From assembly GCA_003491925.1 (NCBI GenBank), contig DNAU01000114.1:1-6488 (forward strand): DNA of 6,488 bases, given 5' to 3'. Source of the stretch: Chloroflexota bacterium (GTDB lineage: Bacteria > Chloroflexota > Dormibacteria > Aeolococcales > Aeolococcaceae). The notes under the pieces are model-generated. The model was given only the letters and a program-made list of their open reading frames with translations, did no database searches and was not told where the DNA came from. Of this stretch, positions 1-4,043 are shown one piece after another; within the stretch, counting starts at the first letter, position 1, and the number at the start of each line of letters is the position of its first letter. Both the position numbers and the translations under genes were made by a program.

Positions 1-253
1 GGTGTTGTGAAGTGCATACTCGCCGAAAGGGCGGGCCGAAGACGCTGTAGTCGTACCTCTCCACCACTACTTCGGTCACCTCGAACCTCTCGGCCAGGCC
101 GGGCTCGAGGTCGATCCGGCGCGTGACGAACCCGTCCGAGGCGGGAGACCCTTCCACGTCCAGAGGTTCTACGCAGACGATCGCCGCCTCGCCCGGTCCG
201 ATCGTCACCGTGGCGAACCCCATCCCGAGCTCGTCGCGCTTGCTCTTGGTCAT
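1..253 (-). CDS. Unrecognised small protein, 3' end outside the window
   Basis: An open frame begins with ATG at 253 on the minus strand and stays open to the window edge, giving at least 84 residues. The protein starts MTKSKRDELGMGFATVTIGP and includes the segments GPGEAAIVCVEPLDVEG and RRIDLEPGLAERFEVTEVVV. Alternating hydrophobic and polar residues suggest a mainly beta protein. I see no catalytic motif, signal peptide or membrane span, and I do not recognise a family. The start is supported by GGAG at 259-262, five bases before the ATG. It lies only 13 bases after the glycosyltransferase stop, so it is probably translated from the same leftward message. Its beta-rich style would fit a minor virion or accessory protein, but that is a guess. 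The C-terminus is missing. Confidence 0.6.
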   Translation of the reverse strand, partial: MTKSKRDELGMGFATVTIGPGEAAIVCVEPLDVEGSPASDGFVTRRIDLEPGLAERFEVTEVVVERYDYSVFGPPFRRVCTSQH

Positions 254-266
254 GGAGTCTCCGTCG

Positions 267-1346
267 TCACCTGCCCCTGATGCCGAGCAGGGGCTTCCAG
301 CCGCTCGACCACGCCCGGTCCACGAAGGCGGCGAGGGCCTTCCGCCCGTCGTCGGGACTGGTCCGGTCGCGCAGGAGGGTGTCGGCCACGCGGGCGACGT
401 CCAGGGCGTCGTCTGGGTTGGCCTGCCAGTGCTCGGGCACCCAGTCGATCGCGGGGCCCACGACGGCGGGGACCCCCTCCGCGATCGAGTCGGCCGAGAC
501 GACGTTGAACGACTCCGTGAACGACACCTGGAAGACGACGTGGACGGAGCGGACCAGCGCGCGGAACTTCGGCCACTCGAGCCAGCCGGTCTTGGTCAGG
601 GTGACGTTGGGGATGCCGGCCAGCATCTCTCGTATCGAGGCGTCGGTGGCGCCCTCGTCGCGCCCGGAGCTCATCAGTATCTCGACGGGAGTGCCGTAGC
701 GGACGGCCAGCTCGGCAGCGGCCGCGGCTGCGGTCGTGTGGTTCTTGAGCGAGCGGTTGGCGCCGAATATGCCCACGCGCAGCGGCGTCCCGGGCACCCA
801 GTACCGATCCTTGTAGTCGTAGACCTCGCTGGTGGGGTAGAGGTTCGGGACCCAGGTCACGGGGACCCGCCACGCGTCGGTCGCCCACCTGGTGAACTTC
901 TGGGAGTTCCCGCCGGCGAAGACGTTGTGGGTGGAGACCTGCAGCTCGCAGACGTCCCTCATTATCTTGATGGCGTGCGGGTCCGCCTGCAAGAAGCCGA
1001 CGTTCGAGTGCGATACCTCGTAGAAGTTGATCTCGGGGTGGGTGGCGGCCAGGCGGGCGAGGTCCTTCGCGACGATCCAGGGGGCCGCGATGATGAGGTG
1101 GGACGGCCTCACCTCTCCCCGGTCGAGGGAGGTGGACTTGGCCGCGTCTATCCGCGCCTCCAGCTCCGCCACCGTCTTGGCACAGAGGGCCTCTGCCCAC
1201 ACCCCGCGCTGGTAGAGCGACTTGGCCGTGTAGTCGGCTGAGATCCTGAGCCCGATGTGCGAGGCGTGGCTCTCCACGCCGTGGCACACGATCCAGACGC
1301 GGGCGGTCTCGAGGGTGGGAGCCAGGTGGTGGGGTCTGTACTGCAT
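267..1346 (-). CDS. GT-B glycosyltransferase (GT4-like)
   Basis: This 359-residue protein looks like a GT-B fold glycosyltransferase, which would move a sugar from a nucleotide donor to an unknown acceptor in the cytoplasm. The C-terminal half has the donor-side signature. VGIFGANRSLKN (191-202) places Arg198 and Lys201 where retaining GT4-type enzymes bind donor phosphates. FTESFNVVSADSIAEGVPAV (276-295) corresponds to the EX7E region, with Glu278 kept but Asp286 in place of the second Glu. The N-terminal half starts with a hydrophobic strand (VWIVCHG, 17-23), as expected for the acceptor domain. There is no signal peptide or membrane span. The ATG at 1346 follows AGGA at 1358-1361, and the upstream regulator gene stops only 5 bases away, so the two are likely co-transcribed. 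Long overlapping frames on both strands are GC-rich shadows; only this frame carries family motifs. A capsule, lipopolysaccharide or DNA-base acceptor are all possible. Confidence 0.82.
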   Translation of the reverse strand: MQYRPHHLAPTLETARVWIVCHGVESHASHIGLRISADYTAKSLYQRGVWAEALCAKTVAELEARIDAAKSTSLDRGEVRPSHLIIAAPWIVAKDLARLAATHPEINFYEVSHSNVGFLQADPHAIKIMRDVCELQVSTHNVFAGGNSQKFTRWATDAWRVPVTWVPNLYPTSEVYDYKDRYWVPGTPLRVGIFGANRSLKNHTTAAAAAAELAVRYGTPVEILMSSGRDEGATDASIREMLAGIPNVTLTKTGWLEWPKFRALVRSVHVVFQVSFTESFNVVSADSIAEGVPAVVGPAIDWVPEHWQANPDDALDVARVADTLLRDRTSPDDGRKALAAFVDRAWSSGWKPLLGIRGR

Positions 1347-1351
1347 GGGTG

Positions 1352-1879
1352 CTACTTTCCTGCTAGTCGTTTCTCTATGAGCGCCACGGCTTGGTTACGA
1401 TCCTGCGGACCGCCGATCCGGATCACGTCAACGAGGGCGAGCAGCTCGTAGACGACGGCGTCGCCGCGCGCTGCTAGCGGCACGGAGGGGTAGAGGGGAG
1501 GCAGCCCGTCGCCCTCGTCGGCGCCGTCCTCGTCGGGCCACACGACGGCCGCGGTGGAGGGGGCGTCGAACTTCCCCCGGAGGGGCGCGGCGTGGACGGA
1601 GGTGCAGAGCCCCCTCGCGCGGCTGCCCCGCACGGCGTAGAAGACGCGCGGGGCACCGACGCAGAGGAGGTCGCGCAGGGCCTTGCGGGAAACCACACCT
1701 CCCGGCGTGATGAGCTGCGCCTTGTTGCACCTGTCTACCGCGTTGTGTGCCTCCCCCTGCGAGATCCCGACGTCGCGCACCAGGTCGGCGTATATCCACG
1801 TCTCGCGAGCCGCTTCGTACGAATATATCTTGCACGCCACCAGGACGTCCTGGGGGTGCAGAGATTCCGGTCGGGGCAT
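1352..1879 (-). CDS. Winged-helix DNA-binding regulator
   Basis: This 175-residue protein has an N-terminal helix-turn-helix. A helix at about 10-23 (QDVLVACKIYSYE) is followed by TWIYADLVRDVGIS (27-40) and a probable recognition helix, QGEAHNAVDRCNKAQL (41-56). A wing or linker then carries VVSRKALRDLL (62-72). The C-terminal part has GAPRVFYAVRG, LPPLYPSVPLAA (126-137) and YELLALVDVIRIG (144-156). This pattern belongs to a widespread group of uncharacterised bacterial wHTH proteins that I recognise by style but cannot name. It is first in the leftward operon, next to paired palindromes, so a repressor that controls itself and the rightward block is plausible. No Shine-Dalgarno precedes ATG 1879, and the predicted promoter places transcription start within a few bases of it, so the message may be leaderless. 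A defence or antitoxin-type role is the main alternative. Confidence 0.78.
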   Translation of the reverse strand: MPRPESLHPQDVLVACKIYSYEAARETWIYADLVRDVGISQGEAHNAVDRCNKAQLITPGGVVSRKALRDLLCVGAPRVFYAVRGSRARGLCTSVHAAPLRGKFDAPSTAAVVWPDEDGADEGDGLPPLYPSVPLAARGDAVVYELLALVDVIRIGGPQDRNQAVALIEKRLAGK

Positions 1880-1887
1880 CGCGACCG

Positions 1888-1916
1888 AGAATATTCACGA
1901 TTCATGAATTGTGCAA
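1888..1916 (-). promoter_or_regulatory. Candidate leftward sigma70-like promoter for the regulator operon
   Basis: Read on the minus strand, TTGCAC (1916-1911) is followed after exactly 17 bases by TATTCT (1893-1888). The match to TTGACA/TATAAT is modest: three and four of six positions. Transcription would begin near 1880-1882, just before the regulator ATG at 1879, which fits the lack of a Shine-Dalgarno there. The left palindrome fills the spacer and covers the -35 box, so a bound protein would block polymerase. Confidence 0.42.
1894..1915. promoter_or_regulatory. Operator-like palindrome, left copy
   Basis: This 22-base imperfect palindrome is centred between 1904 and 1905, around the perfect core ATTCATGAAT. 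It is identical to the right copy at 1978-1999 at 19 of 22 positions. It differs at two positions from an ideal symmetric site whose inner 18 bases are CACAATTCATGAATTGTG. Its size and symmetry fit a dimeric repressor site. It lies inside the predicted leftward promoter. Confidence 0.7.
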
Positions 1917-1921
1917 GTCGG

Positions 1922-1948
1922 AAAAATGTGTTCGCGTAGGCGAACACA
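1922..1948 (-). terminator. Perfect 9-bp inverted repeat; possible leftward attenuator or terminator
   Basis: TGTGTTCGC (1927-1935) and GCGAACACA (1940-1948) are perfect complements around a 4-base loop. On the minus strand the stem is followed at once by five T (1926-1922), the layout of an intrinsic terminator. Rightward, a T run (1957-1961) comes only after 8 extra bases, which is less typical. It would stop leftward transcripts that start to the right of it before they enter the regulator gene. It could instead be a protein-binding site, because it sits between the two operator-like palindromes. Confidence 0.5.
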
Positions 1949-1977
1949 GTGGGCGGTTTTTCCATCTCCGATCACGT

Positions 1978-1999
1978 TTCACAGTTCATGAATTGTGAA
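1978..1999. promoter_or_regulatory. Operator-like palindrome, right copy
   Basis: This 22-base palindrome is centred between 1988 and 1989, with one mismatched pair (1984/1993). It shares 19 of 22 positions with the left copy and lies 84 bases from it, centre to centre. It ends three bases before a TTGACA box at 2002-2007, so a bound protein would be placed to control rightward transcription. Confidence 0.7.
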
Positions 2000-2001
2000 T
2001 C

Positions 2002-2007
2002 TTGACA
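2002..2007 (+). promoter_or_regulatory. Possible rightward -35 box
   Basis: An exact TTGACA lies just after the right palindrome. No good TATAAT-like box follows at 15-19 bases; the best candidates are T-rich (TTTTTG, TTTGTG near 2023-2030). If this is a promoter, it would need an activator or a host sigma factor with different -10 preferences. Confidence 0.25.
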
Positions 2008-2180
2008 CCCGGTTTCCCGAGATTTTTGTGCTTTTCACCGGGTAAACCAGTCATTTCACATACTTCCGAGGCTCCCGAGCGATCTCGCCTTACGATTGAT
2101 CTCGTGAGGGTCCACGAGTGGATCCGACGAAGGAAGCTGGGGCCGAGGCTCCGGAACAACTGAAAATGAGGAGATTCACG

Positions 2181-2636
2181 ATGCTGAGATTGCCTGGTCT
2201 GTTGTCGCAACACCACTTTGGTGCGCACCACCTGCTCCGCAGGGCGGACGGCGCGCTGTCGCGCGAGCTCAAGAGTGTCCGCACTTCCGAGATCGCGCTC
2301 TCGTCCTTCACCTTCGGCTTGCTGCAAGGCAAGTGGAAGGCCTCTGGCGGCCTGACGATCTTCGCGTTGCCCGTGGACCTCCTGGCCGGTGCCACGTTCC
2401 ACGTGCTGGGACTGTTCGACTTCGCCAAGGGCTACTCTCACCACCTGCACGCGTTCGGAGACGGCGCTCTCGCGTCGTTCTTCACGACCACGGGCTACCG
2501 GGTAGGAGAGCGCTGGGCGTCGGGCGGGAGCCTCATGCACGGTCTGTCGGGCATGTTCGGCGACGTGGGCAAGGAGCCTGCCGGTGGCTCGGCCATCGCC
2601 GATCAGGAGCTCGTCAACTTGGTCCGCGCTGGCTGA
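2181..2636 (+). CDS. Small hydrophobic protein, possible virion membrane-associated protein
   Basis: The protein has 151 residues when started at ATG 2181, which has GAGGAG (2168-2173) seven bases upstream. In-frame starts at GTG 2118 and ATG 2166 exist but have poorer ribosome sites. The N-terminus is His- and Arg-rich (HHFGAHHLLRR, 11-21). A hydrophobic stretch at about 57-79 (GGLTIFALPVDLLAGATFHV and onward) could span or lie on a membrane. A second, weaker one holds the motif HHLHAFGDGALASFF (87-101), whose His and Gly-Asp-Gly pattern looks conserved in style. The C-terminal 35 residues are Gly-rich and polar. I recall similar proteins beside small phage coat genes but cannot name the family. 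It is the first gene of the rightward block, 101 bases before the coat candidate, and probably shares its message. A role in the virion or in assembly at a membrane is inferred from position alone. Confidence 0.65.
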   Translation: MLRLPGLLSQHHFGAHHLLRRADGALSRELKSVRTSEIALSSFTFGLLQGKWKASGGLTIFALPVDLLAGATFHVLGLFDFAKGYSHHLHAFGDGALASFFTTTGYRVGERWASGGSLMHGLSGMFGDVGKEPAGGSAIADQELVNLVRAG

Positions 2637-2699
2637 ACCCAGCCTGCCGCGATCCTCTACCCCGCTAGCCACTAGTTAGAACCCTCAACCGAAAATCCC

Positions 2700-2718
2700 G
2701 CTGCCCCGCGTGGGCGGC
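2700..2718 (+). other. Short GC hairpin before the coat-protein ribosome site
   Basis: GCTGCCC (2700-2706) and GGGCGGC (2712-2718) pair over 7 positions, one of them G-U, around a 5-base loop. No T run follows, so it is not a normal terminator. It ends 6 bases before the AAGGAA ribosome site at 2725-2730 and could stabilise the 5' end of the downstream message or tune its translation. Confidence 0.35.
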
Positions 2719-2737
2719 TCAGAAAAGGAAAACAGCC

Positions 2738-3340
2738 ATGATGCGTGAAATGTACGGCGACCTCTCCGAAGGCGAAGACTCCTCGGGCTTCAGCACGACC
2801 GAGATCCTCTCCGGCGACGACAACCTGGGCGACCAGTTCATCGCTGGCCTAGACAGCGAAGATGGAGACGAGAGCGGCGAAGACGTGCTCGGCGCCATCA
2901 TCAAGAAGCACCAGAAGGCCCAGAAGTCCGCGATGTCGCGTGAGCTCCTGCGCCGCCGGATCAACTCCGGTACGGTGCTCCGCTCCGTGACCCCGCGCTC
3001 GAGCCGCGAGTACGCCCTCGGCCTCGGGTCGACCAGCGTCGCCGGCAACAGCTCGGCGAACATCAACGTCCAGCCCCAGGTCATCTTCCGCCCCGAGCGG
3101 TTGGTGGTGCCCTCGAACATCGCCGTCGACTTCTTGATCACCGACATCAAGGTCGGCAAGAACTCGCAGCTCGTGTCGACCGGCGCCCTGCCGGCCGTCA
3201 TGTTCACCGAGAACGCGTTCGGCGTGCGGTTGAAGATGGACACGGCGCAGATCAGCATGTTCGTCACGATCAGCGTGACCAACCAGAACCCGAACGCCCG
3301 CAACTTCCAGGGCGGTCTGGTCGGACCGGCCGTCGAGTAG
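2738..3340 (+). CDS. Candidate major coat protein (small beta-rich virion protein)
   Basis: This 200-residue protein has three parts. Residues 1-51 are strongly acidic: 16 Asp/Glu against one Arg. Residues 56-90 are basic and probably helical (KKHQKAQK, SRELLRRR). Residues 105-200 form a beta-rich domain with QVIFRPERLVVPSNIA (114-129), DFLITDIKVGKNSQL (131-145), a Met/Phe/Thr region and the terminal strand MFVTISVTNQNPNARNF (174-190). I recognise this C-terminal pattern from uncharacterised phage structural proteins; a single jelly-roll coat domain is plausible but unproven. AAGGAA (2725-2730) lies 7 bases before ATG 2738; ATG 2741 is an equally usable start. A strong terminator follows directly, as expected for a highly expressed coat gene. 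The acidic-basic N-terminus could be a scaffold, bind DNA, or be removed during maturation. Alternatives are a minor capsid or decoration protein. Confidence 0.68.
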   Translation: MMREMYGDLSEGEDSSGFSTTEILSGDDNLGDQFIAGLDSEDGDESGEDVLGAIIKKHQKAQKSAMSRELLRRRINSGTVLRSVTPRSSREYALGLGSTSVAGNSSANINVQPQVIFRPERLVVPSNIAVDFLITDIKVGKNSQLVSTGALPAVMFTENAFGVRLKMDTAQISMFVTISVTNQNPNARNFQGGLVGPAVE

Positions 3341-3368
3341 TCAACCCCGGAGCTCGCCCGTCCTCACT

Positions 3369-3404
3369 AACCGGGGAGCTGCTCATGGTGGCTTCCCGGT
3401 TTTT
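3369..3404 (+). terminator. Intrinsic terminator after the coat candidate
   Basis: AACCGGGGAGC (3369-3379) pairs with GCTTCCCGGTT (3391-3401) in an 11-base stem with one G-U pair, around an 11-base loop. Five T (3400-3404) overlap and follow the stem. It begins 29 bases after the coat stop codon. Partial read-through would supply the downstream genes with less message than the coat gene. Confidence 0.85.
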
Positions 3405-3451
3405 AAGTTCGAGCGAATTCCACAACCAAAGATCCTCTCAAGGAGAAGAAG

Positions 3452-3895
3452 ATGAACCCACTATTCGACAGCGCAGGCCTCGCCTGCGTAGCGTACGCCG
3501 AGATCCTCGGTAGCGCCGCCGCGGTTGCCTCGGGCCAGGTCGGCCCCTCGGGAACCAACAGCGGAGTCACCGCCACCCGCGTGACCACCGGTCAGTTCCT
3601 GGTGTTCCTGCCCTCGAACCTGCAGCAGGCACCCTACCAGCACACGACGCCGAGCGGCTCCACGGTCACCTCGGAGAGCGACCTGGTGTTCGTGCAGCCG
3701 AAGGCCTCCCCCCTGCCCAACCCGTTCAGCGGTGCGCCCCAGGCGTTCATCGCCAACGTGGACCCGAACGTGCAGGTCTCCGGACAGGTGGCGATCGGCG
3801 TAGACATCTACGCGGCCAGCCCCAGCGCCGTCGCCACCGCGGCGGACTGCGACTTCACCATCCTGGTGCTGCGCACGATCATCCCCGACGTGTAG
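3452..3895 (+). CDS. Small beta-rich protein, possible minor capsid or spike protein
   Basis: The protein has 147 residues, with an excellent ribosome site (AAGGAG, 3440-3445) six bases before ATG 3452. The N-terminal 30 residues are small and hydrophobic (SAGLACVAYAEILGSAAAVA) but lack the basic start of a signal peptide. The rest alternates strands and turns: ATRVTTGQFLVFLP (41-54), SDLVFVQPKASPLPNPFSG (76-94), QVAIGVDIYAAS (112-123), and a terminal DCDFTILVLRTI (132-143). It is rich in Ser, Thr, Ala, Pro and Val and almost free of Lys and Arg, typical of small phage surface or capsid proteins. I do not recognise a named family. It stands alone between the coat terminator and a structured intergenic segment, so it may have its own promoter or depend on read-through. 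A second capsid protein, vertex or spike role is inferred from position and composition. Confidence 0.65.
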   Translation: MNPLFDSAGLACVAYAEILGSAAAVASGQVGPSGTNSGVTATRVTTGQFLVFLPSNLQQAPYQHTTPSGSTVTSESDLVFVQPKASPLPNPFSGAPQAFIANVDPNVQVSGQVAIGVDIYAASPSAVATAADCDFTILVLRTIIPDV

Positions 3896-3943
3896 TCGGT
3901 CCTCGCCCTAGTCGGGCCGTCCAGCTCGACCACAACTGAATAG

Positions 3944-4013
3944 TCTCCGGGGCACTGCCGCTGGGTGGTGGCAAGAGCCCCGGAGATCCCGCTCCTAGTA
4001 GTACCCACCACCC
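3944..4013 (+). promoter_or_regulatory. Predicted H-type RNA pseudoknot upstream of the intein gene
   Basis: Stem 1 is a perfect 10-base helix: TCTCCGGGGC (3944-3953) with GCCCCGGAGA (3977-3986). Inside its 23-base loop, GGGTGGTGG (3963-3971) is perfectly complementary to CCACCACCC (4005-4013), giving a 9-base stem 2. The connecting segments would be 9, 5 and 18 bases. It lies in the 148-base gap before the transglutaminase-like gene and ends about 17 bases before its ribosome site (AGGA, 4030-4033). No T run follows stem 1, so a plain terminator is less likely. The RNA could control translation of the next gene, protect a processed 5' end, or serve another viral RNA role. Confidence 0.55.
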
Positions 4014-4043
4014 GAGATCTAACCGAGCGAGGACTCCTACGCC

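Larger units (their letters stand above)
1880..2180. promoter_or_regulatory. Divergent intergenic control region
   Basis: About 300 bases separate the leftward regulator operon from the rightward block. The region is clearly more AT-rich than the flanking genes, at least from 1890 to 2060. It holds two related palindromes, one perfect inverted repeat, a leftward promoter candidate and a rightward TTGACA, all listed separately. Weaker elements are a 7-base inverted repeat (ACCCGGT at 2007-2013, ACCGGGT at 2037-2043) and a possible leader hairpin CTCGTG/CACGAG at 2101-2106 and 2113-2118. I see no convincing gene here: short frames exist on both strands but lack ribosome-binding sites. Confidence 0.75.

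Noticed and set aside
123..1241. Long plus-strand open frame (372 residues) opposite the glycosyltransferase
   Set aside because: The translation is low-complexity, Gly/Val/Arg/Asp-rich and has no domain pattern. It is the antisense shadow of a GC-rich gene whose own frame shows clear glycosyltransferase motifs.
250..1287. Second minus-strand frame (345 residues) overlapping the glycosyltransferase
   Set aside because: The product is dominated by Arg, Gly and Pro with no recognisable fold, and it is out of frame with the motif-bearing gene.
1928..1947. The inverted repeat as a LexA box
   Set aside because: The halves are in the order GTTC then GAAC with the wrong spacing for the known Gram-positive, enterobacterial or alphaproteobacterial LexA sites.
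1986..2672. Minus-strand frame of 228 residues across the control region and the 2181 gene
   Set aside because: It is Arg/Glu/Gln-rich, lacks a good ribosome site, and covers both an operator palindrome and a plus-strand gene with a strong ribosome site.
3345..3376. Possible antiterminator pairing of CCCCGG (3345-3350) with CCGGGG (3371-3376)
   Set aside because: Only six bases pair and the pairing cannot be extended, so it would not compete with the 11-base terminator stem.
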